Positions 17,919 to 26,041 of a stretch of DNA of 64,000 nucleotides are shown piece after piece. A model generated the notes under the pieces. The model saw only the letters and a program-made list of their open reading frames with translations, did no database searches and was not told where the DNA came from. The translations under genes and the position numbers were made by a program. The stretch comes from Stenotrophomonas rhizophila (GTDB lineage Bacteria > Pseudomonadota > Gammaproteobacteria > Xanthomonadales > Xanthomonadaceae). Within the stretch, counting starts at the first letter, position 1. Each line of letters opens with the position of its first letter. The DNA lies in assembly GCF_000661955.1 (NCBI RefSeq), contig NZ_CP007597.1:2708984-2772983 (forward strand), in the 5' to 3' direction.

Positions 17919-18512
17919 ATGAAGTCGATTTGCGTTTACTGTGGCTCCAACCCCGGCAGCAAGCCGATCTACACCGAGCGCGCCATCGCGCTGGGCGACC
18001 GCATCGCCCGCGACGGCCTGCGCCTGGTCTATGGCGGCGGCAACGTTGGCCTGATGGGCACCGTGGCCAATGCCGTGCTGGCCGGCGGTGGCGAAGTGAC
18101 CGGCGTGATTCCGCAGCAGCTGGCCGATTGGGAAGTGGCCCACCGCGGCCTGACCGAGCTGGAGATCGTCGGCTCGATGCACGAGCGCAAGTCGCGCATG
18201 TTCGAGCTGTCCGACGCGTTCGTGGCCCTGCCCGGCGGCTTCGGCACCATGGAAGAGATCTTCGAGATGCTCACCTGGCGCCAGCTCGGCATCGGCAACA
18301 AGCCGTGCGCGTTCCTGGATGTCGACGGTTTCTACGCCCCGCTGATCGGCATGATCGACCGCATGGTCGAAGAGCGCTTCCTGCACCCGGAACAGCGCGC
18401 CGACCTCTGGTACGGCTCGGACATCGACGCCATGCTGGACTGGATGCGCGCCTATGAGCCGGCGCAGGCGTCCAAGTGGATCGATGAAAAGCGTCGCGCC
18501 GCGTTGGTGTGA
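17919..18512 (+). CDS. LOG family protein (cytokinin riboside 5'-monophosphate phosphoribohydrolase-like)
   Basis: 197 residues from ATG 17919 with AGGAAG upstream. Starts SICVYCGSNPGSKP, then the nucleotide-binding LVYGGGNVGLMG and the family signature PGGFGTMEEIFEMLTW (PGGxGTxxE), with the Arg-containing MHERKSRMFE before it. LOG enzymes split nucleoside 5'-monophosphates into base and ribose 5-phosphate. In bacteria the physiological target is often purine monophosphates. Length is normal. Predicted cytosolic dimer. Confidence 0.93.
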   Translation: MKSICVYCGSNPGSKPIYTERAIALGDRIARDGLRLVYGGGNVGLMGTVANAVLAGGGEVTGVIPQQLADWEVAHRGLTELEIVGSMHERKSRMFELSDAFVALPGGFGTMEEIFEMLTWRQLGIGNKPCAFLDVDGFYAPLIGMIDRMVEERFLHPEQRADLWYGSDIDAMLDWMRAYEPAQASKWIDEKRRAALV

Positions 18513-18537
18513 TCGCTTGATGCGGTGATGTGGGTTT

Positions 18538-18559
18538 GCCGGCCAGCGGCCGGCACTAC
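18538..18559 (-). repeat. GTAG palindrome supplying the GGDEF-EAL stop codon
   Basis: GCCGGCC/GGCCGGC arms with a GTAG head on the minus strand at 18559-18556. Its TAG is the stop of the GGDEF-EAL gene. It sits between convergent genes. Confidence 0.75.
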
Positions 18560-21429
18560 CGGGCTTCGAAGGTTTCCATGGGCGCGGGGCGGCCCAGCAG
18601 GTAGCCCTGGCCGTAGTCGCAGCCCAGCTGCAACAGGGTCTGGCGCTGGGCATCGTTTTCGATGCCCTCGCCCACCGTTTCGATGCCCAGCGTGCGGGCC
18701 AGTGACAGCACGCCCTGCACCAGCGCATAGGTGCTCTGCATGTCCTGGCCGTGCAGGCCGGCGATGAAGCTCTGATCGATCTTCAACGTCGAAATCGGGA
18801 AGCGGTGCAGGTAGGACAGGGCCGAGAAGCCCGTACCGAAATCATCCAGCTGCACCAGCACGCCGCGCTCGCGCAGCGTCTGCAGGATCCGCAGCGTGCG
18901 CGGACCGTCGTCGAGCAGCGCCACTTCGGTGATCTCCAGGCGCAGGCGGTGGGGATCGGCGCCGGCCGCCTCGATCAGCCCGAACAGGCGGGTGCTGAAA
19001 TCGGCCGAACGGAAATGTCGCGGCGACACGTTCACTGACAGATAGCCCTCGCCGCCCCGCGCGAGTTGCCCGATCACGTCTTCATACAGCAGCCAGTCCA
19101 CCTGCTCGATCAGCCCGCTTTCCTCGCCCAGGTCGAGGAATGCGCTGGGCAACAGCAGCCCGCGCCGTTCGTGGCGCCAGCGCAGCAGCGCCTCATAGCC
19201 GACTACCGCGCCGTCGGACAGCCGCACGATGGGCTGGTAATACGGCAGGAAGTCGCGGTTGATGATCGCCCGGCGCAGGTCCGCTTCCAAATCCAGGCTG
19301 CGCAGCGCTTCCTCGCGCATCGCCTCGTCGAACACCGCACAGCGGTCCTTGCCCTGGGCCTTGGCCCGGTACATGGCCGCGTCGGCGTCGCGTACCAGTT
19401 CCTCGCCATTGCGGTAGCGCGGGTTCCACATCGCAATGCCCAGGCTGCCGGACGGAAACAGTTCGCGTCCCTTCACCCACATCGACTCTTCCAGCGCCAC
19501 CAGCATCCGCTGCGCGAACTCCCGGGCCGAATCCAGCCCGTGGTCGCACTGCAGCACGATCGCGAATTCATCGCCGCCCAGCCGCGCCACCACGTCGCCC
19601 GGGCCGATCATCGACACGATCCGCTTGGCCACCTCGACCAGCATCTGGTCGCCGGCCGCGTGGCCGATGCTGTCGTTGACCAGCTTGAACCGGTCCAGGT
19701 CCAGGAACAGCACCGCAAAGCGTGGGCCGTCGGGCACCCGGGCGCGCGCGATCGCATCTTCCAGCCGGTCCAGCAGGTGCAGGCGGTTGGGCAACCCGGT
19801 CAGCGCATCGTGCATGGCCTGATGGGTCAGGCGCTGCTCGGCGCGCAGACGTTCACCGATCTGCCCGAGCAGTTTGTCGTTCACCTCGGCCAACTCGCGG
19901 GTGCGCTCGTCCACGCGCTTTTCCAGCTCGGCGTGCGCGTTGCGCAGGCGCTCCTGGTCGCGCTGGCGGGCCAGGCCGTTGCCGATGTTCTGCGCCACGA
20001 AGGTGAGCAGGCGCTGGTCGTGCGCGGTGAAGCTCACCTCCGGCGAGTAGCTCTGCACCACGATCACCCCGACCACGTCGTCGTCGCTCAGCAGCGGCAC
20101 GCCCAGCCAGCAATGCGAACGCGCGCCGAACTCGCGCACCCGCCCGGCGTCGCGCAGGGCGTCGATGTGCTCGCGCGAGGCCAGCAGCGGCTGCCGGTTG
20201 CGCACGATGAACTCGGTCAGGCCCTGGCTGAACGGACGCGGCGCGCGGGACGCGTTGTACTCATCCACCGAGTACACGAAATCCAGCCCATCGCCGACCT
20301 CGTTGACCAGCGCGATGTAGAAATTGCGTGCATCCAGCAGCGTGCCCACCACGCCATGCACCTGCACATAGAACTGGGCCAGGCTCTCGGCGCTCATCGC
20401 CATTTCGGCGATGTTGAACAACGCCAGCTGCAGCTTCTCGGCGCGGCGGCGTTCCACCACTTCGTCCTGCAGGCTGCGGTTGGCGCGCTGCAGTTCCAGC
20501 GTGCGCCGCTCCACCTGGCGCTCCAGCTGCACCTGGGCCTGGCGACGGTCCATCGCGGTGAGGATGTGCTGGGCCACGTAGCCCAGCAGGGTGCGGTCGG
20601 CCTCGTTGTAGCGCACCCGGTGCTCGTAGCTCTGCACCACGATGGCCCCGCACACGCGGCCTTCGCGCAGCATCGGCACGCCCAGCCAGTCCAGGCTTTC
20701 CGGCCCGCGGCTGGGGTCGTATTCGTCGTTCATCGCCGCCAGCAGCTCGTTGGACGGTCCGCTCAGCGGCTGCCCGTGGCGCAGCAGCGCGAAGGTCAGG
20801 CTGCGCGGCATTTCGTGTTCTTCGTAGCTGCGGTCCGGGTCGGCCACGAAGCTGTCGCGCTGGTCGGCGAAGTACAGGAAGCGCACCCGTCGGCGCACGT
20901 CGTCGTACTCGACGATGTAGCAGTTCTGCGCGTACATCAGCGAATTGAGCACGCGGTGGAAGTGGCGCAGCATGTCGGCCATTTCCAGGTCCGCGCCAGC
21001 TAGGTCGGCAATCTCGTACAGCGCCTGCTGCAGCCGTTTGGAGGTTTCCAGCGAGCGGATCTGCGCCCGCTGCCGGGCCAGTGCCACCGCGTCCTGCAGC
21101 GCCTGGCGGGCGATGTCCCACCACGCCTGGTCGGGCACGCCGCCGTCGGCGGTCAGCGCCTGGACGGCCAGTTCGCTGCCATGGTCCTGCCAGCGACGCA
21201 GCGCGGTCTCGGCCCCGGTGGCACCGCCCAGCAGTGCCTCCAGCAGCGCGGCCGGGTCCTGCGCGGGGGCGGGATCGGCCTGGCAGCCTTCACCCAGGCC
21301 CGGATCGGACCAGGCCAGCGCCACCTGCGCGTCGCCGGGCAGCAGCGCGCCCAACGCCTGCGCGAGCGCAGCGGAAACCACCGCGTCATGATCGGAATGC
21401 CGCACGGATGTCGCTACCTGGCTGGACAC
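18556..21429 (-). CDS. GAF-GAF-GGDEF-EAL cyclic-di-GMP turnover protein
   Basis: 957 residues if translation starts at GTG 21429 (AGAAGAGATC lies just upstream). The frame stays open to 21516 but that extension is not protein-like. Order: an unassigned N-terminus (1-110), a GAF-like domain (about 155-300), a second GAF-like domain (about 340-495; WLGVPLLSDDDVVGVIVVQSY), a coiled coil, GGDEF (motif near 618, ARLGGDEFAIV) and EAL (motif near 746, GYEALLRW; DDFGTGFSAL later). Both catalytic motifs are intact. The RxxD inhibitory site before GGDEF is absent (GPGD). No transmembrane segment, so probably a cytosolic sensor with dual or one-sided activity. The ligand is unknown. Confidence 0.93.
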   Translation of the reverse strand: MSSQVATSVRHSDHDAVVSAALAQALGALLPGDAQVALAWSDPGLGEGCQADPAPAQDPAALLEALLGGATGAETALRRWQDHGSELAVQALTADGGVPDQAWWDIARQALQDAVALARQRAQIRSLETSKRLQQALYEIADLAGADLEMADMLRHFHRVLNSLMYAQNCYIVEYDDVRRRVRFLYFADQRDSFVADPDRSYEEHEMPRSLTFALLRHGQPLSGPSNELLAAMNDEYDPSRGPESLDWLGVPMLREGRVCGAIVVQSYEHRVRYNEADRTLLGYVAQHILTAMDRRQAQVQLERQVERRTLELQRANRSLQDEVVERRRAEKLQLALFNIAEMAMSAESLAQFYVQVHGVVGTLLDARNFYIALVNEVGDGLDFVYSVDEYNASRAPRPFSQGLTEFIVRNRQPLLASREHIDALRDAGRVREFGARSHCWLGVPLLSDDDVVGVIVVQSYSPEVSFTAHDQRLLTFVAQNIGNGLARQRDQERLRNAHAELEKRVDERTRELAEVNDKLLGQIGERLRAEQRLTHQAMHDALTGLPNRLHLLDRLEDAIARARVPDGPRFAVLFLDLDRFKLVNDSIGHAAGDQMLVEVAKRIVSMIGPGDVVARLGGDEFAIVLQCDHGLDSAREFAQRMLVALEESMWVKGRELFPSGSLGIAMWNPRYRNGEELVRDADAAMYRAKAQGKDRCAVFDEAMREEALRSLDLEADLRRAIINRDFLPYYQPIVRLSDGAVVGYEALLRWRHERRGLLLPSAFLDLGEESGLIEQVDWLLYEDVIGQLARGGEGYLSVNVSPRHFRSADFSTRLFGLIEAAGADPHRLRLEITEVALLDDGPRTLRILQTLRERGVLVQLDDFGTGFSALSYLHRFPISTLKIDQSFIAGLHGQDMQSTYALVQGVLSLARTLGIETVGEGIENDAQRQTLLQLGCDYGQGYLLGRPAPMETFEAR

Positions 21430-21551
21430 GATGCTGATCTCTTCTGGCGCCGGATGCCCGGCACCTCCCCTGTGCCCTGAGCATAACGCGGCGGGCGGGG
21501 GGCAATGGAAGCCCACAACCCCGTTCAGCGCCTTCGAACGTTGAACTGGTC

Positions 21552-22196
21552 ATGTCCCCCGTGCCCGCGCCCCTGCTGTCGCCTGCCGTCGCCGCCCCGC
21601 CCCGCTATGCGGACGGCGGCCCAGCGCTTACCCTGTGCGCCGTGGACGCCGCTGCCCTGCCAACCGACGAATCGCTGATGCTGGCCTGGGCCGGCGGGGA
21701 GCTGCGCGCGTTTGAAACCCTGTATGCGCGCCACCGCAGCCGCCTGTACAGCTTCCTGCTGCGCCAGCTGCGCGATGCCGCGCTGGCCGACGAAATGTTC
21801 CAGGACGTCTGGCAGCGGGTGATCGCCGCGCGCGCCGGCTGGCAGCCCGACGCCGCCTTCACCACGTGGCTGTTCCGGATCGCCCACAATCGGCTCAACG
21901 ATCACTGGCGCGCCGCGCGGCACCGTCCGCCAGCGCCCGGCGACGCCGACGAGCGGGTGGCACGGATGAGCGATACCCGCACCCCGGAAAGCCAGCTGTC
22001 CGAGTTCGAACAACGCCGGCGCCTGCAGCTGGCGATGGAACAGCTGCCCGATGAACAGCGCGAGGTACTGCAGTTGCGGCTGGAGCAGGAACTGAGCCTG
22101 GAAGAGATCGCACAGATCACCGGCGTGGGCCGCGAAACGGTCAAATCACGGTTGCGCTATGCGATGGACAAGCTGCGCGCGGGGTTGTCCGAATGA
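21552..22196 (+). CDS. ECF-type RNA polymerase sigma factor
   Basis: 214 residues. Region 2 (ETLYARHRSRLYSFLLRQLRDAALADEMFQDVWQRVIAA...TTWLFRIAHNRLNDHWR) and region 4 (LPDEQREVLQLRLEQELSLEEIAQITGVGRETVKSRLRYAMDKLR) are both complete, with a short linker and no region 3. The N-terminal 40 residues are extra for an ECF factor. The ORF allows a later start at 21678 (MLAWAGGELRAF), so the start is uncertain. The stop overlaps the next gene's ATG (ATGA), suggesting a sigma/anti-sigma-like unit. No promoter pair was recognised upstream. Confidence 0.92.
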   Translation: MSPVPAPLLSPAVAAPPRYADGGPALTLCAVDAAALPTDESLMLAWAGGELRAFETLYARHRSRLYSFLLRQLRDAALADEMFQDVWQRVIAARAGWQPDAAFTTWLFRIAHNRLNDHWRAARHRPPAPGDADERVARMSDTRTPESQLSEFEQRRRLQLAMEQLPDEQREVLQLRLEQELSLEEIAQITGVGRETVKSRLRYAMDKLRAGLSE

Positions 22197-23188
22197 ACCG
22201 CTCGGATCCGCTGACCCCCGAAGAACGCGAACTGGCCCGCCTGCTCGGCCGTGCGGTGCCCAGCGCACCGTCGGCTGCGCTGGACGAGGCGGTGTTGGCG
22301 GCCGCACGGGCGGCCGTGCAGGCCGCACCGGTGGCCACGGCGGTTCCCTCCGACGACGCGGACGCTGCATCACAACCGCCCAGGGCTGCCGCCCCCGTCA
22401 CGCGCCGGCCGCGGTCGCGGCTGCCCGCCGCGCTGGGCCTGGCCGCGTCGGTGGTGTTCGCGGTCGGCATCGCCTGGCAGCTCAAGCCCGACGCCCCGAC
22501 CCCGCCCGCGCTGGCTGAGGTCGCACCTGCGCCTGCAACCGCCGAGGATGCCGCGCAGGCACCGGCCGCCGACGCAGCCGCCCCTGCCATGGCCGCTGCC
22601 GAGGTGGCCGATGCGACCACTGCGCCGGCGGCCCAGCCGCAGGCCAAGCAACGCTCGCTGGCCGCCGCGCCGCCGCCTCCGCCCCACGACGTGCCGCGCC
22701 CGATGGCGGCACAGCCCGCGCCGTCGGTAGTGGCCCCGCCGATGCCGCCGATGCCGCCGGCCCCGCCGGCACCCGCGGCCGCCCCGATGCAGGCCGCCGC
22801 TGCCCCGCGTGCACACGCGTACGTGATGGACAGCGCAGAGCCGCGCCCCAACGACACCGTCACCGTGACCGGCGCGCGGGCGCGGGACGACGCGCTCACC
22901 GCCGCACCGGCACCGATGACCAACGAAGCGGCGCGCCCGATGAAAGGCGCACCCGGCGTGATGCGGCGCGCGGCATCGCCGGCCGTGGGCGGTGCGTTGT
23001 CGGCCAGCGCCGTCGATGCCGCCGTTGCGGCCGATGCCCTGCTGCCGCGCAAGCAGTGGCTCAAGCGCATCCGCGAGCGTCGCGATGCCGGCGACCGCGA
23101 TACCGCGCGCGCCAGCCTGGAACGCTACCTGCAGCAGTACCCGGAAGCGCGCGTGCCACGCGACGTACGCCAGCTGCTGGACAACTGA
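22193..23188 (+). CDS. Ala/Pro-rich single-pass membrane protein, possible anti-sigma factor
   Basis: 331 residues, translationally coupled to the ECF sigma gene. A short N-terminal cytoplasmic part (LTPEERELARLLGRAVPSAPSAALDEAVLAAARA), one transmembrane helix at about 83-100 (AALGLAASVVFAVGIAWQL), then a long low-complexity Ala/Pro region. A charged C-terminal tail (KQWLKRIRERRDAGDRDTAR...) resembles a short helical repeat. No zinc anti-sigma motif (HxxxCxxC) is visible. The role as a membrane anti-sigma partner is inferred from position and topology only. Confidence 0.75.
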   Translation: MNRSDPLTPEERELARLLGRAVPSAPSAALDEAVLAAARAAVQAAPVATAVPSDDADAASQPPRAAAPVTRRPRSRLPAALGLAASVVFAVGIAWQLKPDAPTPPALAEVAPAPATAEDAAQAPAADAAAPAMAAAEVADATTAPAAQPQAKQRSLAAAPPPPPHDVPRPMAAQPAPSVVAPPMPPMPPAPPAPAAAPMQAAAAPRAHAYVMDSAEPRPNDTVTVTGARARDDALTAAPAPMTNEAARPMKGAPGVMRRAASPAVGGALSASAVDAAVAADALLPRKQWLKRIRERRDAGDRDTARASLERYLQQYPEARVPRDVRQLLDN

Positions 23189-23195
23189 GGGGCAC

Positions 23196-23220
23196 GTGAC
23201 GACCCACGGTCGTCACCTAC
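23196..23220 (-). repeat. GTAG palindrome before yigZ
   Basis: GTGACGACC/GGTCGTCAC arms around CCA, with the GTAG head on the minus strand at 23220-23217, ending 2 bp before the possible start codon at 23222. Could form a hairpin over the ribosome site. Confidence 0.65.
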
Positions 23221-23221
23221 A

Positions 23222-23839
23222 ATGGTGGGAATGCCCGATACGCTCGCCACCGTCGTCAGCCACAGCCTGGAGATCAAGCACAGCCGCTTCATCGCGCATG
23301 CCGCGCCGATCGACACGGCGGCCGCCGCGCTGGCATTCCTGCAGCAGGTGGCGATCCCCGATGCCACCCACAACTGCTGGGCCTACCGACACGGCAGCGA
23401 ATACCGCTCCAGTGACGATGGCGAACCGGCCGGGACCGCCGGCCGACCGATCCTGGCCGCCATCGATGGCCAGGGCTTCGACCGGGTGATGGTGGTGGTG
23501 ATCCGCTGGTACGGCGGGATCAAGCTGGGTGCCGGCGGCCTGGTCCGGGCCTACGGAGGCACGGCGGCCGAATGCCTGCGTACCGCGCCGCGCCTGCCAC
23601 TGGTGGCCCTGACCCGCTTGCACGTGCAGGCTGCATTCGAGGACCTGGGCGCATTGCATGCCGCGCTGTCCAGCCATGCGGCCGAGAAACTCGATGAATC
23701 CTTTACCCCGTCCGGGGTGGAAATGCAGGTTGAATTGCCGGCCGACCAGGCCGAGCCGTTGAAAAACCGCCTCCGCGACGCCACCCGTGATCGTATCCGC
23801 ATCCAACGATGCACCGAACCAGGCCCCCTTGATGACTGA
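23222..23839 (+). CDS. YigZ/IMPACT family protein
   Basis: 205 residues from ATG 23222, or 202 from ATG 23231. Carries the UPF0029/IMPACT signature: SRFIAHAAPI...AYRHGSEYRSSDDGEPAGTAGRPIL and VVVIRWYGGIKLGAGGLVRAYGGTAAE. A C-terminal DUF1949-like domain follows. Function in bacteria is poorly defined; the eukaryotic relative binds GCN1. It overlaps the next gene by 8 bases. Confidence 0.9.
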   Translation: MVGMPDTLATVVSHSLEIKHSRFIAHAAPIDTAAAALAFLQQVAIPDATHNCWAYRHGSEYRSSDDGEPAGTAGRPILAAIDGQGFDRVMVVVIRWYGGIKLGAGGLVRAYGGTAAECLRTAPRLPLVALTRLHVQAAFEDLGALHAALSSHAAEKLDESFTPSGVEMQVELPADQAEPLKNRLRDATRDRIRIQRCTEPGPLDD

Positions 23840-25598
23840 CACCACCCCCGCCCCGACCCCCGCGCTGCGCCGCCTGGGCAGTCTGGGCACGCTGTGGCCG
23901 TTCGTCCGTCGCCATTCGGGGCTGTTCACTGCCTGGCTGGTCGCCCTGGCGGTCTCGTCGGCGGCCACGCTGAGCCTGCCGCCGGCGGTCAAGCTGATGA
24001 TCGACCATGGCTTCAACAACAACGGCCAGATCAATCGCGCGTTCGGCCTGCTGTTCCTGGTCGCGGTGGTGATGGGGCTGGCCACCGCCGCGCGCTTCTT
24101 CTTCGTGTCGTTGCTGGGCGAAAAGGTCGTGGCCGACCTGCGCAGCCAGCTCTACACCCACCTGATCACCTTGGGCGCCGGCTTCCACGACCGCAGCCGC
24201 AGCGGCGAACTGGTGTCCCGGCTGACCGCCGACAGCGAGTTGCTGCGCAGCGTGATCGGTTCCACCATGTCGGTGGCCCTGCGCAGCAGCGTGACCGTGG
24301 TTGGCAGCCTGGTGATGTTGTTCGTCACCAGCCCGCGTCTGGCCGTGTGGTCGCTGCTGGGCATCCCCCTGGCCGTGCTGCCGGTGATCATCGGTGCACG
24401 CCGCCTGCGCAACATCGCCCGCGCCAGCCAGGACCGCGTCGCCGACGCCAACAGCCTGGCCGCCGAAACCCTGGGCGCGGTGCGTACCGTGCAGGCGCAT
24501 GCACGCGAGCCCTATGAACGCGGCCGCTTCAACGTCGCGCTGGGCGAATCGATCAAGGCCGCGCGCCGGCGCATCGGCGCGCAGTCGATCGTCACCGCCA
24601 CCGCCATCGTGCTGGTGTTCGGTGCCATCGTGGGGGTGCTGTGGCTGGGCGCGCACGATGTCAACGACGGTCGCATGACGGCCGGCACGCTTGGCCAGTT
24701 CGTGCTGTACGCGATGATCGGCGGCGGCTCGGTCGGCGCGCTGGCCGAGGTTTGGAACGAACTGCAACGCGCCTCCGGCGGCATGGGACGGATCGCCGAA
24801 CTGCTGCAGGAAGACATCGAGATCACCGCACCGGCCAACCCGATGCCGATGCCCCTGCCGCTGCGCGGCGAGATCCGCTTCGACAACGTGGTGTTCCACT
24901 ACCCGCAGCGCCCGGACACCGCGGCGCTGGAAGGGTTCGACCTGCATGTGCGGCCCGGCGAGACCGTTGCCCTGGTCGGTCCTTCGGGGGCCGGCAAGAG
25001 CACGGTGCTGTCGATGCTGCTGCGTTTCCACGATCCGGCCACCGGCAGCATCCTGGTCGACGGCGTGGATGTACGCCAGGTCGACCCGGCGCAGCTACGC
25101 GCGCAGATGGCGCTGGTCCCGCAGCAGCCCACGCTGTTTGCCGCCACCGCCCTGGACAACATCCGCTACGGCCGATTGGAAGCCAGCGATGACGAGGTGC
25201 AGCGCGCCGCCGAGGCCGCCGAAGCCGACGAGTTCCTGCAGGCACTGCCCGACGGTTACCTGAGCGAGCTGGGCGAGCGCGGCGCGCGCCTGTCCGGTGG
25301 CCAGCAGCAGCGCATCGCGATCGCACGGGCGCTGCTGAAGGATGCCCCGATCCTGCTGCTCGACGAGGCCACCAGTGCACTCGATGCGCAGAGCGAGCGC
25401 GCGGTGCAGCAGGCGCTGGAACGGTTGATGGCGGGGCGTACCACGCTGGTCATCGCCCACCGCCTGGCCACCGTGCTCAAGGCCGACCGGATCGTGGTGA
25501 TGGACCACGGCCGCATCATCGCCCAGGGCACGCACGAACAACTGCTGGCCGAGGGCGGGCTGTACGCGGAGCTGGCACGCCTGCAGTTCATCGATTGA
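23832..25598 (+). CDS. ABC exporter, fused membrane and ATPase domains
   Basis: 588 residues from the ATG at 23832 that overlaps the yigZ stop. A six-helix ABC membrane domain (about 30-310) is followed by an ATPase with Walker A GPSGAGKST (383-391), signature LSGGQ (487-491), Walker B ILLLDE (507-512) and an H-loop in LVIAHRL. This is the MsbA-like half-transporter layout and works as a dimer in the inner membrane. Substrate unknown. MsbA itself usually lies with lpxK, which is absent here, so this is probably a separate multidrug or lipid exporter. Confidence 0.92.
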   Translation: MTDTTPAPTPALRRLGSLGTLWPFVRRHSGLFTAWLVALAVSSAATLSLPPAVKLMIDHGFNNNGQINRAFGLLFLVAVVMGLATAARFFFVSLLGEKVVADLRSQLYTHLITLGAGFHDRSRSGELVSRLTADSELLRSVIGSTMSVALRSSVTVVGSLVMLFVTSPRLAVWSLLGIPLAVLPVIIGARRLRNIARASQDRVADANSLAAETLGAVRTVQAHAREPYERGRFNVALGESIKAARRRIGAQSIVTATAIVLVFGAIVGVLWLGAHDVNDGRMTAGTLGQFVLYAMIGGGSVGALAEVWNELQRASGGMGRIAELLQEDIEITAPANPMPMPLPLRGEIRFDNVVFHYPQRPDTAALEGFDLHVRPGETVALVGPSGAGKSTVLSMLLRFHDPATGSILVDGVDVRQVDPAQLRAQMALVPQQPTLFAATALDNIRYGRLEASDDEVQRAAEAAEADEFLQALPDGYLSELGERGARLSGGQQQRIAIARALLKDAPILLLDEATSALDAQSERAVQQALERLMAGRTTLVIAHRLATVLKADRIVVMDHGRIIAQGTHEQLLAEGGLYAELARLQFID

Positions 25599-25669
25599 TG
25601 ACGCACTGCTAACGCGGCCGGTTGCATGGTGCGCAGGTCACAGGTCCATGCCACTGCAGGAGGTGCTTC

Positions 25670-25873
25670 ATGTCGTTTCGACAGTTTCCCGCTACCGACG
25701 CCTCGGGCGAAAGCTACGTCATCATCGAGTTCAAGCAGGACGAGGCGGCCGCCGCACCGTCGGCTGCAGCCGCGGACGCGAACGTCCGTTACGAGCTGGC
25801 CGATGGCCGCCACCTGGTCCGCGATGGCCGTCAGTTCCGCACCCCTGGCGGCGAATTGACCCTGACCACCTGA
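25670..25873 (+). CDS. Small conserved-looking hypothetical protein (67 aa)
   Basis: Starts MSFRQFPATDASGESYVIIE at 25670 behind a strong AGGAGG. The middle is Ala-rich, and the C-terminal part (RYELADGRHLVRDGRQFRTPGGELTLTT) looks like two short strands. No signal peptide or membrane helix. No known family was recognised. The ribosome site and codon pattern support a real gene. Confidence 0.7.
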   Translation: MSFRQFPATDASGESYVIIEFKQDEAAAAPSAAAADANVRYELADGRHLVRDGRQFRTPGGELTLTT

Positions 25874-25919
25874 GCGCGCGGCGCGCCGGATGGGCGCGAC
25901 CCAAAAAAGTTTGCGACAG

Positions 25920-25940
25920 GCTGGTCATTTTATGACCAGC
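25920..25940. promoter_or_regulatory. Perfect palindrome in the gap between convergent genes
   Basis: GCTGGTCAT-TTT-ATGACCAGC, 9-bp arms. No T-tract follows directly on either strand, although six A at 25905-25910 would give a T-run 10 bases further on the minus strand. Either a weak tyrA terminator or a protein-binding site. Confidence 0.5.
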
Positions 25941-25977
25941 CATCTTGACAGCCTTTGCCTGCAACGGCTGCACGCGG

Positions 25978-26023
25978 TTATCCACATGTTTGTGCGCAAC
26001 TCATCCACACCCCCTGTGGATGA
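25978..26023. other. Cluster of three DnaA-box sequences
   Basis: TTATCCACA (25978-25986, the perfect consensus), TCATCCACA (26001-26009) and TGTGGATGA (26015-26023, the reverse complement of the second). The last two form an inverted pair around five C. The cluster lies in the 168-bp gap between the convergent small ORF and tyrA, with no dnaA or dnaN nearby, so it is not obviously oriC. Confidence 0.55.
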
Positions 26024-26041
26024 ATGCGGCGTTGCAGCACG

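Noticed and set aside
25978..26023. Chromosomal origin oriC
   Set aside because: Only three DnaA boxes, no AT-rich unwinding region and none of the usual origin genes (dnaA, dnaN, gyrB, rpmH) in the window.
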